64,000 nt of DNA from DAOUEX01 sp034430235 (GTDB lineage: Bacteria; Chloroflexota; Anaerolineae; UBA2200), in assembly GCA_964478075.1 (NCBI GenBank), contig CAYZGO010000004.1:62001-126000 (forward strand), read 5' to 3'. The translations under genes and the position numbers were made by a program. A model generated the notes under the pieces. It searched no databases. It worked only from the letters and a program-made list of their open reading frames with translations, and was not told the origin of the DNA. Below are positions 7,501 through 15,962 of the stretch, in pieces (the first letter of the stretch is position 1; each line of letters begins with the position of its first letter).

Positions 7501-8430
7501 ATGCACAGCGCTCAAGATTTGCACAAGGCAGTGATCCCCGTAGGTGGCTTAGGCACTCGTTTGTTGCCTGTTACCAAAGTACTGCCCAAGGAACTGCTGC
7601 CAGTTGGACGGCGCCCAATTGTACAGTACGTTGTGGAAGAAATGCGCGCAGCCGGTCTGGAGTGTATCTGCTTCGTCACGGGGCGCAAGAAAACGCTCAT
7701 CCAGGAGCATTTTGACCATGATCCCGAGCTGGTGCGCCACTTGCAGGATCGTGGACGCGACGAGCTTTTGGCGGAACTGGCCTACCTGGAGTCCGGTCTG
7801 CACCTGACGTACATCCGTCAAAGTGGGCCCCAGGGCCTCGCTGATGCGTTGAGTCTAGCCGAGCACTTTGCCGGCGAGGAACCCTTCGTGGTGGCCTTGG
7901 GAGATTCCATTATCTACGAGCCCGAAATGGGGGCACTGCTGCGCAGGATGATGAAGGAGCACATAGAAAAGGACGCGGGAGCTACGATCGCAGTGGAAAC
8001 CGTGCCGCTGGAAAAGGTGCGCCAGTATGGCATCGTGCACCCAGCAAAGGCTACGACGGCCAAGGATGATGTATTTGACGTTGATGACCTGGTCGAAAAG
8101 CCCAGGCCCCAGGACGCTCCCAGCAATCTGGCTATTGCCGCGCGCTTCGTCTTCAGTCCTGCAATCTTTTCTGCTATCCGCCACACGAGGCCAGGACAGG
8201 GAGGAGAGATGCACCTGACCGATGCCATTCGCATTCTACTCCGCCAGGGAGGCAAGGTACAGGCGGTGCGGCTCTCTCCAGGACAACGCCGACATGACAT
8301 TGGCAGTTTTGGCGGCTACTTCCGCGCCTTCCTGGAATTTGCCCTGATGGACCGCTACTTCGGAGACGAGGTGCGCGGCTATCTGGAAGAAGTGGCCGCA
8401 CGGAAACATGAATGGGAAGATGACGAGTAG
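7501..8430 (+). CDS. galU: UTP-glucose-1-phosphate uridylyltransferase
   Basis: Makes UDP-glucose from UTP and glucose-1-phosphate, the entry to UDP-sugar synthesis. The N-terminal nucleotide loop is AVIPVGGLGTRLLPVTKVLP with PKELLPV (catalytic Lys). Later come GDSIIYEP (Asp for metal), a YGIV segment and VEKPRP, then a typical GALxxDIG-like ending (HDIGSFGGYFRAFLEFALMD). It is 309 residues from ATG 7501. A member of this family could use other nucleotides, but the pattern fits bacterial GalU well. It is followed 26 bp later by the site-2 protease gene, so the two may be co-transcribed. It can feed the epimerase and glycosyltransferase cluster at 38-49 kb. Confidence 0.9.
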   Translation: MHSAQDLHKAVIPVGGLGTRLLPVTKVLPKELLPVGRRPIVQYVVEEMRAAGLECICFVTGRKKTLIQEHFDHDPELVRHLQDRGRDELLAELAYLESGLHLTYIRQSGPQGLADALSLAEHFAGEEPFVVALGDSIIYEPEMGALLRRMMKEHIEKDAGATIAVETVPLEKVRQYGIVHPAKATTAKDDVFDVDDLVEKPRPQDAPSNLAIAARFVFSPAIFSAIRHTRPGQGGEMHLTDAIRILLRQGGKVQAVRLSPGQRRHDIGSFGGYFRAFLEFALMDRYFGDEVRGYLEEVAARKHEWEDDE

Positions 8431-8456
8431 CCGCGAGTTACGGGCAGGAGGAAGAT

Positions 8457-9563
8457 TTGACTGAGAAGGGCAACATCTGCGGTACTTCTGCGGATATCGC
8501 ACAACAGTTGGCAGCGGCGATTGACGAGGTGTTCACGGTTGACCAAATCACTGCTGGCCTGCGCGATGGGCGAGCGATAAAGCTACAGGGACAGCTTCTC
8601 ACCGACTCGGAGCAGGCGTACGCTTACATAGCTGCGCGCTTCAAGGACTATGGCTACACACCGTTCTTGCGCCAACAAACTGGGCACGTGCTCGTTACCG
8701 CTATCCCTGTCGTCTTCACTGCTAAGCCAGCCGGGAATTATGGCGCCATCCTATTGTTCGCTCTGACTATCCTTTCGGTGCTGTTTGCCGGCACAGCAGC
8801 ACAAGCCGCCGATCTGCAGTGGCTGCTCAGTCACCCCCTGGCCGGGTTGCCTTTCGCCGCCAGCCTTCTCGCCATCTTGACTGCACACGAACTGGGACAC
8901 TACTTCATGGCACGGCGGCTTGGCGTAGCGGTCAGCCTGCCCTATTTCATTCCCATGCCGCTGAGCCCCTTGGGCACCATGGGCGCCGTAATCCGGATGC
9001 GAACTCCGACGCGCAACCGCCGCCAACTCCTGGCCATCGGTGCTGCTGGGCCCATAGCTGGCCTGATCGTTGCCATTCCCGTCCTCATCCTCGGCCTACT
9101 CCTCTCAGAAGTGCGGGTCATCCTCATGCAACCAGGAACCTGGATGGAGGGCAACTCCCTGCTGTATGCAGCGCTGAAATTGCTCGTGTTCGGGCAGTTT
9201 CTGCCCCACAATGGCTACGACGTCTTCCTGCATCCGGTGGCATTCGCAGCGTGGGCTGGGTTGCTGGTTACTGCATTCAATCTGATTCCTGCCGGACAGC
9301 TTGATGGAGGTCATATCGCCTATGCCCTCTTCGGAAAGAGTACGCGCTGGCTGAATCGTCTCGCTGTCCTGGTAGCTATGGCTCTGGGTCTTGCTTGGTC
9401 CGGCTGGTTCCTTTGGGCGGCCATTCTCCTCCTACTGGGCCAGCGCAGTGTACAGCCACTAGATGACGTCACTCCATTGACTGCTGGACAGAAAGCGCTC
9501 AGCGTTTGTATGCTGATCCTATTCGCTTTGCTGTTCACGCCCATACCCATGTCCATACTCTGA
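8457..9563 (+). CDS. Site-2 protease family zinc metallopeptidase (M50)
   Basis: A 368-residue intramembrane protease. An N-terminal soluble region of about 95 residues precedes the membrane core. The zinc motif HELGH is in LTAHELGHYFMARRLG, and the second metal ligand is in FNLIPAGQLDGGHIAYALFG, as in EGY1-like and cyanobacterial S2P proteins. About seven hydrophobic segments are visible. It starts with TTG at 8457, supported by AGGAGGAAGA just upstream; no ATG lies near. It follows galU closely. A likely role is regulated cleavage of a membrane protein, substrate unknown. Confidence 0.88.
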   Translation: MTEKGNICGTSADIAQQLAAAIDEVFTVDQITAGLRDGRAIKLQGQLLTDSEQAYAYIAARFKDYGYTPFLRQQTGHVLVTAIPVVFTAKPAGNYGAILLFALTILSVLFAGTAAQAADLQWLLSHPLAGLPFAASLLAILTAHELGHYFMARRLGVAVSLPYFIPMPLSPLGTMGAVIRMRTPTRNRRQLLAIGAAGPIAGLIVAIPVLILGLLLSEVRVILMQPGTWMEGNSLLYAALKLLVFGQFLPHNGYDVFLHPVAFAAWAGLLVTAFNLIPAGQLDGGHIAYALFGKSTRWLNRLAVLVAMALGLAWSGWFLWAAILLLLGQRSVQPLDDVTPLTAGQKALSVCMLILFALLFTPIPMSIL

Positions 9564-9564
9564 C

Positions 9565-9600
9565 TGGTAACTGCCAACTGACAACTGCTAACTGTCAACA
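9565..9600. repeat. Heptamer-type tandem repeat, short tract
   Basis: Imperfect direct repeats of a CAACTGn/TAACTGn unit: GGTAACTGCCAACTGACAACTG and onward. It fills the whole gap between the S2P gene and the next ribosome site. A related but longer tract is at 17801-17922. Confidence 0.6.
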
Positions 9601-9611
9601 GGAGCATATGC

Positions 9612-9911
9612 ATGATCACGAAGACGACTTCCAACGACCCTGCTAAAGTCACCGTCAGATTCGAACTGCCATCGGCCATCTGGGCCGATTCAGTTCACCT
9701 GGTAGGAGAATTCAACGACTGGAGCGAAACCTCTCACCCGATGACACGCAACCGCCATAACGATACGTGGCACATCACGCTCGAACTTGAACGGGGAAGA
9801 GAGTACCAGTTTCGATACCTGGTGAACGCCCATGAATGGCATAATGATTGGAAAGCAGATAAGTACGTGCCCAACCCCTTCGGAGGCACCAACTCGGTCA
9901 TTGTGACGTAA
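9612..9911 (+). CDS. Glycogen-binding/isoamylase early-set domain protein (CBM48-like)
   Basis: A stand-alone 99-residue domain. The core VTVRFELPSAIWADSVHLVGEFNDW is the AMPK/CBM48 beta-sandwich opening (V.LVG.FNDW). It continues with a D-x-W-x-x-T-L-x-L segment and YQFRYLVNAHEWHNDW, ending PNPFGGTNSVIVT. Such single-domain proteins bind alpha-glucans and are common beside carbohydrate genes; no catalytic domain is present. The start is ATG 9612 (ATG 9608 is out of frame), with AGGAG 8 nt upstream. Its stop overlaps the start of a 40-codon frame. Confidence 0.85.
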   Translation: MITKTTSNDPAKVTVRFELPSAIWADSVHLVGEFNDWSETSHPMTRNRHNDTWHITLELERGREYQFRYLVNAHEWHNDWKADKYVPNPFGGTNSVIVT

Positions 9912-10033
9912 TGAATAAGGGAACGACCTCCAACCCACACAGAGAGTGTTACTGGGATTTCTTGCGTCGTCAGGAACGAGGAGTTTACTGGAGCATTGCT
10001 GAAACCTTGACTGGCTGGGTAGACACCGGATGA
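9911..10033 (+). CDS. Small 40-residue protein coupled to both neighbours
   Basis: Frame MNKGTTSNPHRECYWDFL to WVDTG, 40 codons. Its ATG overlaps the TAA of the glycogen-binding gene (TAATG), and its TGA overlaps the ATG of the phosphodiesterase gene (ATGA). Overlap at both ends is what a translated spacer in an operon looks like, and nothing else explains the 118-bp gap. I know of no family match; it has several Trp/Tyr and a possible short amphipathic helix. Confidence 0.42.
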   Translation: MNKGTTSNPHRECYWDFLRRQERGVYWSIAETLTGWVDTG

Positions 10034-11826
10034 GCACTATAGGCCGCTGGGCGGCACGCATCGCTGAATCCCTGTTCGACATCTTTGCCGCCATCACAGG
10101 CTTCTACTACTCCAAGAAGTATGCCGCCATCGTCAGGCGGCTGGGGCTGCGCCAGCAAGCGACGAGTGATGTAGAGCGCCCGGGACTGATCATCATTCAA
10201 ATAGACGGATTGGCTCACGATCATCTTGTGCAGGCTATGGAGAAGGGGTGCCTGCCGCACATCAAAAGGATGCTCAAGAGGGGCGACGTCGTCCTCTCTC
10301 CCTGGCGCTGCGGCCTCCCCAGCAGCACCCCTGCCTGCCAGGCCGGCATCATGTTCGGTGAAAACGACGACATCCCCGCCTTTCGCTGGTATGACAAAGC
10401 ACAGGGAACATCTGTGGTCTGCAAACTGCCCCGAATAGCAGCCTCTCTGCAAAGTCGCGTATCACGTGGAAAGACGGGCATCCTTACAGGCGGCTCGAGT
10501 TATGTGAATTTGTTCGATGGCGGCGCCACCCGCTCCCTGTTCACTCTCAGCGCCTTGCACCCCCGACGCTTTTTCGAAGGCGTACGAGGGCTCGGGTTCA
10601 TAGTCCTCTTCTTGCTCAACCCCTTTCGCACACTGCGGGTTATCTACCTGGCAATGAAGGAATACGTCACTGATGGCCTGCAGAGGCTGTCCTTACGTGT
10701 GAAGGGCCAGTCACACCTGCCTTTCATTGGCATCTTCCCCCTGCTGCGCATATTCAGCAACGTCATCTTCCGCGACATAGAGACGTTCGCCGTGCTGGTG
10801 GACATCTATCTAAGCGTGCCCGCCATCTACGCTACGTACTATGGCTACGACGAGATGGCTCATCACTTTGGCGTAGATTCAATAGCTGCCCGCCAGGCCC
10901 TGCGCGGCATTGATAGTTGTATAGGGCAGATAGATCGCCTGAGGCGTGCCAACCTCAGCCGCGCTTATACGCTCTGTCTCCTCGGCGATCACGGCCTCAC
11001 ACCGTCCCAACCCTTCATTGACAGCTACGGGCAGAGCCTCGGGCAGTACATCGCAGAGCAACTCGGTGACAGCGTTTTCCTCGTGGAACACGCGGGCGGA
11101 GAACAGCAATACCTTTTCCAGACTCGCTTTCTGCTGGACGAATTGAAAGCCATCGAAAACAACCTCCCGCCAGCAGCATCAAAGGTAGCACGCCGGATTC
11201 GGATACTGGTGCGGCGACGACTGGCGCTCAACAACGAACTGCCCGAATGGAACGTGCACCGGCAGTACGACGTGGTGGTCAAGAATTCCGGCTCGCTGGC
11301 GCACGTTTATTTCAACATCACCACCCGCCGCATGGATTTGAGCGAGATTTCCGCTGCATTCCCTGGGCTGGTCATCAAGCTGCTGGCCCACGAAGGCATT
11401 TGGCTGGTTGTGGCGCGTGAGGGGCAGCAAACACTGATCATGGCCCGTGACGGCATCCTGACCCTCGACGCTGAGGCTCAGGCCCACGTGGAAGGTAAGA
11501 ATCCCCTTCTGAGACTGCCAGAGCCGTGGCAGGCTGCAGAACAGATACGTCGTGTTGCCTCTTTTACCCAGAGCGGCGACCTGATGCTTTTGGGCACCTA
11601 CGAGCCAGAGGAGGATACGGTCATCTGCTTTGAAAGGCAGTGGGCCTCGCATGGTGGCCTTGGCGGCCCACAGGATTATCCCTTCATCCTCTATCCACGT
11701 CACCTGAAGTGGGATCTGTCCCACGTGCATAACTCACGCGATCTGTACCCCCTCTTTGTCAGCCAACGGGCCTTCGACCCCAGAGAAGAAGAACAAACCG
11801 GAGAGCAAGCATGCGTATCGAGTTAG
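10030..11826 (+). CDS. Membrane-associated type I phosphodiesterase/nucleotide pyrophosphatase
   Basis: A 598-residue alkaline-phosphatase-superfamily enzyme. Metal and catalytic residues appear in the normal order: IIIQIDGLAHD (first Asp), GLPSSTPACQAGIMFGEND (Thr nucleophile in STPA), YYGYDEMAHHFG (Asp/His pair) and LLGDHGLTPS (Asp-His-Gly). A hydrophobic segment about 190-210 (GLGFIVLFLLNPF) may anchor it. The C-terminal third has GGLGGPQDYPFILYP, seen in many related bacterial proteins. Substrate unknown: a phosphodiester or phospholipid head group are both possible. It overlaps trmO by 16 bp. Confidence 0.82.
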   Translation: MSTIGRWAARIAESLFDIFAAITGFYYSKKYAAIVRRLGLRQQATSDVERPGLIIIQIDGLAHDHLVQAMEKGCLPHIKRMLKRGDVVLSPWRCGLPSSTPACQAGIMFGENDDIPAFRWYDKAQGTSVVCKLPRIAASLQSRVSRGKTGILTGGSSYVNLFDGGATRSLFTLSALHPRRFFEGVRGLGFIVLFLLNPFRTLRVIYLAMKEYVTDGLQRLSLRVKGQSHLPFIGIFPLLRIFSNVIFRDIETFAVLVDIYLSVPAIYATYYGYDEMAHHFGVDSIAARQALRGIDSCIGQIDRLRRANLSRAYTLCLLGDHGLTPSQPFIDSYGQSLGQYIAEQLGDSVFLVEHAGGEQQYLFQTRFLLDELKAIENNLPPAASKVARRIRILVRRRLALNNELPEWNVHRQYDVVVKNSGSLAHVYFNITTRRMDLSEISAAFPGLVIKLLAHEGIWLVVAREGQQTLIMARDGILTLDAEAQAHVEGKNPLLRLPEPWQAAEQIRRVASFTQSGDLMLLGTYEPEEDTVICFERQWASHGGLGGPQDYPFILYPRHLKWDLSHVHNSRDLYPLFVSQRAFDPREEEQTGEQACVSS

Positions 11827-12260
11827 AACCCATAGGCGTGGCGAGAAACGAATTCGAGGAAGCAGTGCCCCACGGCTGGAGAACTGCTCTGTCTCGCATC
11901 ATCGTCGCTGAGAAATGGGCACCGGCATTGGATGGCCTGGAGGAGTTCTCACACCTGAGCATTCTCTTCTGGCTGCACCGCATGCGGCGTAAAGTGTCAC
12001 TGCACATTCACCCGCAAGGGCGCCATGACCTGCCGCTTGTGGGGCTGTTCGCTACTCGTACACCCGTGCGTCCCAATCCCATCGGGTTGCAGATCGTAGA
12101 GTTCGTATCCAGAGAGAAAAACGTGCTTACCGTACGCGGCCTCGACGCGCTCAACGAGAGCCCCGTTCTGGACATCAAGCCCTATCTTCCGCGAGGTGAG
12201 TGCATTGCCGAGCCTGCCATCCCTGCCTGGCTGAAGAAGCTGTGGTCAGAGGACAAATGA
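11811..12260 (+). CDS. trmO: tRNA (t6A37) N6-methyltransferase TrmO
   Basis: SAM-dependent enzyme of the TsaA/YaeB (TrmO) beta-barrel family that methylates t6A37 in threonine tRNA. Diagnostic motifs are IELEPIGVARNEF at the N-terminus, GLEEFSHLSILFWLH, GLFATRTPVRPNPIG and ESPVLDIKPYLP. Length 149 matches the short form. It starts inside the end of the phosphodiesterase gene, so the two are translationally linked, and it ends 20 bp from the convergent cca stop. Confidence 0.9.
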   Translation: MRIELEPIGVARNEFEEAVPHGWRTALSRIIVAEKWAPALDGLEEFSHLSILFWLHRMRRKVSLHIHPQGRHDLPLVGLFATRTPVRPNPIGLQIVEFVSREKNVLTVRGLDALNESPVLDIKPYLPRGECIAEPAIPAWLKKLWSEDK

Positions 12261-12280
12261 ACGCTGGTAGCCGGGCAGGG

Positions 12281-13735
12281 CTAGGCTGAGCACTGGCGCA
12301 GGAACTCGAGAGCCTCTTTTGTAGTGCGTACCTGCCCTTCAGCCTGCGCTTCGCGCACCTCCTCCAGAAGCCGCCCCACTTCAGGCCCTGGCTGCAGGCC
12401 TAACAGCGTCATTACGTCGCGGCCGCTCACCAGCGGCGATGGGGCCACTGCCACGTGCGCCTTCCGGAAATAGTTGTCCAGCATCAGGCTGGTCAGTTCC
12501 AGATGCCGCCGCCAGTGGTCCTCAAGAGATGCTGCTCCCTGGGCAGCCCGATAGCCGGCTAGGGAGAGTATGAGCACATCTATGCCCGCGTCGCCGGTGT
12601 CACGAAAGAAGCGATAGATGTGCCTCCCGGTGACTGGCGGCCCTTGAACCAGGAGCCCCGGTCGCGTGTGCTGAGCAACGACTGTGCTTACCAGGCGGAT
12701 CTCCCGCGCGGCGAAACGGAGCCGGGTGAGCACCTGCGTGGCGATTTCTGCGCTGAGTCGCTCATACCCGAGAAAGCGTGCGCCCCCATCGGCCTCCCCT
12801 GTGCTGGTCTCCGACCTACCGGCCCCGTGCAGCATGGCAGCAAACTTGAGTAGAGTGGAGCGCCTGCGCTTTTCGCAAATCGTCTCGCTAAAATGCGCCG
12901 CCAGATCAGCGGCGAATGGCCCCAGCGAGTGTGCCTCATCCGGGCCGAGTTGCGCATCCGGGAATGCGCTCAGCCGCTCAACTTCGGCGATTGTGGCCAG
13001 TGTGTGCTCGTAGACGTCAGCGGCACGTGAATCAGGCTGAGGAAGGCCTTTGAGAGATGCCAATTCGGGGATGACGCCGCGCATCAGACCCAGGTCATCC
13101 ATGCGCCGCAAATGATCTGCCGCTCCTGGTGAAGCCACTATGAGTGCCAGTTCCTGTCTTATCCGCTCTGCTGAAGGCTGCGTGACCAGAGGCGCATCGC
13201 GCCGTATCCACGACTCTGTGTGCGGTTCAATGCTCAGGTTCAGAGTCGCGACAAAACGCAGCGCGCGCAGCAGCCGCACCGGATCTTGCTGAAAAGCATG
13301 CTCGCTCGTAGCCCGCAGAATGCGGGCCTCCAAGTCGCCCCGTCCACGACAGGGGTCAAGTATCTGGGGCTCGGGCTCATACCATTCGCGCACATCTACG
13401 GCCATAGCGTTGATTGTGAAATCACGCGCTCTCAGGTCAGCAATAACGTCCACGCCCCGCATCGCCGCAAAGTCAACGGTCAAATCATGGGGCCGAGGAT
13501 AGACAATTCGGGCCGCGTCCGTTTGTTCATCCAGGACGTAAAACGCCCCTTCAGTGTCGTCGGCGACGCGACGTGCGAGAGGCACAGCAGCACCATCAAC
13601 CGCAAAATCCACGTCCCTGCCTGGCTGCTTCAGGAGGCGCTCGCGCACATAGCCGCCAGCGACGTAGCATGGCTGCGCTTCGCTGCACAGCAGGCCAATG
13701 ATGCGCTTCAGCAAATCATTCCCGCTCAGGTCCAT
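12281..13735 (-). CDS. CCA tRNA nucleotidyltransferase/poly(A) polymerase family protein with degenerate HD domain
   Basis: A 484-residue protein. The polymerase-beta-like head has YVAGGYVRERLLKQPGRDVDFAV (GG and DVD catalytic residues) and RARDFTINAMAVDV. Next comes the RNA-binding helix RLLRALRFVATLNL. The C-terminal half resembles an HD domain, but the metal-binding HD pair reads LHGAGR, that is HG, and a later HE reads YE. Phosphohydrolase activity therefore seems lost. It probably adds or repairs CCA ends. The start ATG 13735 follows the Nudix stop by 11 bp. An alternative is a poly(A)-type polymerase. Confidence 0.8.
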   Translation of the reverse strand: MDLSGNDLLKRIIGLLCSEAQPCYVAGGYVRERLLKQPGRDVDFAVDGAAVPLARRVADDTEGAFYVLDEQTDAARIVYPRPHDLTVDFAAMRGVDVIADLRARDFTINAMAVDVREWYEPEPQILDPCRGRGDLEARILRATSEHAFQQDPVRLLRALRFVATLNLSIEPHTESWIRRDAPLVTQPSAERIRQELALIVASPGAADHLRRMDDLGLMRGVIPELASLKGLPQPDSRAADVYEHTLATIAEVERLSAFPDAQLGPDEAHSLGPFAADLAAHFSETICEKRRRSTLLKFAAMLHGAGRSETSTGEADGGARFLGYERLSAEIATQVLTRLRFAAREIRLVSTVVAQHTRPGLLVQGPPVTGRHIYRFFRDTGDAGIDVLILSLAGYRAAQGAASLEDHWRRHLELTSLMLDNYFRKAHVAVAPSPLVSGRDVMTLLGLQPGPEVGRLLEEVREAQAEGQVRTTKEALEFLRQCSA

Positions 13736-13746
13736 GCCACTCGACC

Positions 13747-14334
13747 TCAGTTCCTGTCCTGGCGGAGGGCCAGATGCTGCAAGGCAATAATCGTCGTTCC
13801 GTTCTTAATCAAACCCTGGCGCACCAGGCGCAATGCTTCGTCAAGCGGCATCTCGACCACGCGGATGTCCTCACTCTCTTGTGAGCTCCCTCCACCAGCC
13901 CCTACCCAGGCTGCAGCAGATACGTATCCAAGATACAGATGTATGCGCTCGGAAGATGCTCCCGGGCTGGGGTAGAACGTGGTCACGTACTCCAGTTCCT
14001 CCAGGGAGTAGCCAGCCTCCTCGACCAACTCGGCCCGAGCGACTGCGTCTGGACTGCGACCCCGGTCCACGATGCCAGCCACGACTTCCAGCAGCCAGCC
14101 ATCATCCTCCTCGCGCACATACGCCGGGTAGCGGAACTGTTCCACAAGTATCACCGTGTCCTGGCCCCGATCGTACAGCACGACGCCAACTGAGTCCCCG
14201 CGTTCGAAGACGAGGCGAGTGACTTCATTGCTCATGCGCCCGTCAAACTTTTCATAGCGCAGCACAGCCTTGTCCAGCTTGAAAATGCCGTCGTACTCGC
14301 GATGCCGTCCCTTTACTTCCACGCGCATGACCAT
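13747..14334 (-). CDS. Nudix hydrolase, ADP-ribose pyrophosphatase-like, variant box
   Basis: A 195-residue Nudix fold in the NudF/NudK style: VILVEQFRYPAYVREEDDGWLLEVVAG just before the box, and YPSPGASSERIHLYLGYV after it. The box itself, GIVDRGRSPDAVARAELVEEAGY, keeps EExG but has Arg at the first Glu position and Ala at the Arg of REL. Function may be altered. ATG 14334 has GGAG 5 nt upstream and is preferred over GTG 14343. It leads a probable unit with the cca gene. Confidence 0.8.
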   Translation of the reverse strand: MVMRVEVKGRHREYDGIFKLDKAVLRYEKFDGRMSNEVTRLVFERGDSVGVVLYDRGQDTVILVEQFRYPAYVREEDDGWLLEVVAGIVDRGRSPDAVARAELVEEAGYSLEELEYVTTFYPSPGASSERIHLYLGYVSAAAWVGAGGGSSQESEDIRVVEMPLDEALRLVRQGLIKNGTTIIALQHLALRQDRN

Positions 14335-14369
14335 TGTCTCCACAGTATCTTGGCGGGTTTGACGTTGCC

Positions 14370-14429
14370 AGAAACCCGTTTTCCCGTGGCACTGCCCGCC
14401 AGGGCATATGTGACAGAAAACGGGTTTCT
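14370..14429. repeat. Family-B inverted repeat, copy 1
   Basis: GAAACCCGTTTTC (14371-14383) and GAAAACGGGTTTC (14416-14428) are perfect 13-bp inverted arms around a 32-bp loop. Copies are at 19719-19802 and, degenerate, 53153-53240. It lies between the 2-oxoacid oxidoreductase gene and the Nudix gene and could serve as a terminator without a U-tract. Confidence 0.75.
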
Positions 14430-14444
14430 AGACTATTGCTCTCG

Positions 14445-14987
14445 TTACACCTTCAGAGTCTCTGCCACTTCCAGCCCAGCACGCAGAGCTTTCAGATTCA
14501 GCTCCTGGGTACCTCTGGGAGCACGCGCTGCCACTGCCGCTTCAATTGCCTGTCGGGAGACCACGCCCGTAAGGCCGACGATCAAGCCCAGAGCGACCAC
14601 GTTCGCCGCGATGCGCCTGCCTGTGGCTTCCTCTGCGATTCTGGTAATAGGAATGCGATAAGCGCGTGTGGTCGGCACGCGGTCTACATTGACCGCATCC
14701 ACGATCAGGATGCCGTCCTTCTTCAGATCGCAGAAGTACTTATCGCACGCTTCCTGGCTCATGGCCAACAATAGGTCAGCCTCGATGAGCTTGGGGTAAT
14801 CTATCTCCCCGTCGCTGATAACCACTTCCGACTTGCTGGCACCGCCACGCGCCTCAGCCCCGTAGGACTGCGTTTGAGCAGCATTCTTGCCGTCGTACGT
14901 TGCGGCGGCCTCGGCCAGGATCACGCCTGCCAGAATCAAGCCCTGACCTCCCTCACCGGCCAGCCGAATCTCGTACCTTGTGCTCAT
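14445..14987 (-). CDS. 2-oxoacid:ferredoxin oxidoreductase, gamma subunit
   Basis: A 180-residue gamma-domain protein. IRLAGEGGQGLILAGVILAEAA is the family signature, followed by QSYGAEARGGASKSEVVISD and a central DLLLAMSQEACDKY. Gamma subunits position CoA and help transfer electrons from 2-oxoacids to ferredoxin. The alpha, beta and delta genes normally next to it are missing on both sides in this window. The upstream side has only a repeat-bearing gap. It starts at ATG 14987 with GAGGAAGG. It may complement subunits encoded elsewhere. Confidence 0.88.
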   Translation of the reverse strand: MSTRYEIRLAGEGGQGLILAGVILAEAAATYDGKNAAQTQSYGAEARGGASKSEVVISDGEIDYPKLIEADLLLAMSQEACDKYFCDLKKDGILIVDAVNVDRVPTTRAYRIPITRIAEEATGRRIAANVVALGLIVGLTGVVSRQAIEAAVAARAPRGTQELNLKALRAGLEVAETLKV

Positions 14988-15087
14988 CCTTCCTCAAATG
15001 CATTCATAGTGTAGGGGCTTGTCCCCCGTTCCAAACGCCCATCAAGGGCCAAGCCCTACTCGGCTCTTTGCAGATTAGTGAAGAAAT

Positions 15088-15161
15088 GCTCAAAGGGGAC
15101 AATAGTCCCCGTCCCTAGTCAGTGCGCTTCGTCGGTCACGTGCGTGGCGTACCACGCGGAC
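15088..15161 (+). repeat. Family-C 74-bp direct repeat, copy 1
   Basis: Begins GCTCAAAGGGGAC with a GGGGAC/GTCCCC hairpin and ends with GGCGTACCACGCGGA. It aligns without gaps to 36411-36484 with about nine differences. It lies in the gap before the oxidoreductase subunit gene. Confidence 0.75.
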
Positions 15162-15263
15162 TGTCGTCCGCTTAGAGCCCATGCCAGTTGCTTGGGAGGG
15201 GGCAAGACAGTGTTTCACGGCCAGAGTAGCCAGTGTACACCAAGCGTGTATTCGCTCAAAGTC

Positions 15264-15962
15264 CTAGGCGCTGGTTTCCTCAGCGGCTTGGTAATTCGAA
15301 ACCGTCCTTAGGCACAATTCCTGCTCCAGGATATGATCTTCCTGACGTGCCAACGCCTCGCTCAGACCAGCCCCCGCTTGCTCGACTGTTTCTCTGGAGT
15401 CGTACAGTTCGCTCTGCGCCTGCTGCTTGACACCCATCCACTGGCGATGAAAACTCCTGGCGACAAAGACCAGCGCAATGGCGATGACGAGGCCCACATA
15501 CCATTCCACGTTCTCCAGAACGAAGAACACAAAGAGCCAGGCCACAAGCCCCAGCAGGCCTCCGGCATAAGTCTGGTTTTGCGCAGGTGAGATTGCCCTC
15601 TGACATTCTCTTTTCAGTTCCTGGTGTGCCGAGATAGCCTCCTCGAGTTGTTCACGCTTTGCCTCCACTTCTTGCTCTACGTCAGCGATAGCTCTCTCGA
15701 GGTAGGTCAGGCGTCTCTCTGCGGCCTCAAACGAAGCGCCGTCCACCTCCATTGCCAGGATTGACTCGAATCCCGTGAGCTGCGGTGCATCAGGATCTGG
15801 CCAATCAATGACAAACTTTGAGCCACAGTGCTCGCAGCGGCAGTGTCCCTGATCGGCGGCTATGGTCATGGGGGCGGAACATTGAGGGCAATTCACCGGC
15901 TGTAGCGTCACCTTGACGGCCACCTTTCCACTACCTTCAGGGTCTGGAGAAGCTACGACCAT
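15264..15962 (-). CDS. Zinc-ribbon, coiled-coil, membrane-anchored hypothetical protein
   Basis: A 232-residue protein of unknown function. An N-terminal zinc ribbon has CPQC (about 24-27) and CEHC (about 43-46). A long charged helix likely to form a coiled coil follows (about 75-125, ERAIADVEQEVEAKREQLEE). Then come two close membrane helices (GGLLGLVAWLFVFFVLE and YVGLVIAIALVFVA), and a C-terminal helical tail. The cysteine ribbon and the tail would both face the cytoplasm. AAGGAGGGAG before ATG 15962 is a strong ribosome site, so it is very likely real. No neighbour suggests a role. Confidence 0.75.
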   Translation of the reverse strand: MVVASPDPEGSGKVAVKVTLQPVNCPQCSAPMTIAADQGHCRCEHCGSKFVIDWPDPDAPQLTGFESILAMEVDGASFEAAERRLTYLERAIADVEQEVEAKREQLEEAISAHQELKRECQRAISPAQNQTYAGGLLGLVAWLFVFFVLENVEWYVGLVIAIALVFVARSFHRQWMGVKQQAQSELYDSRETVEQAGAGLSEALARQEDHILEQELCLRTVSNYQAAEETSA

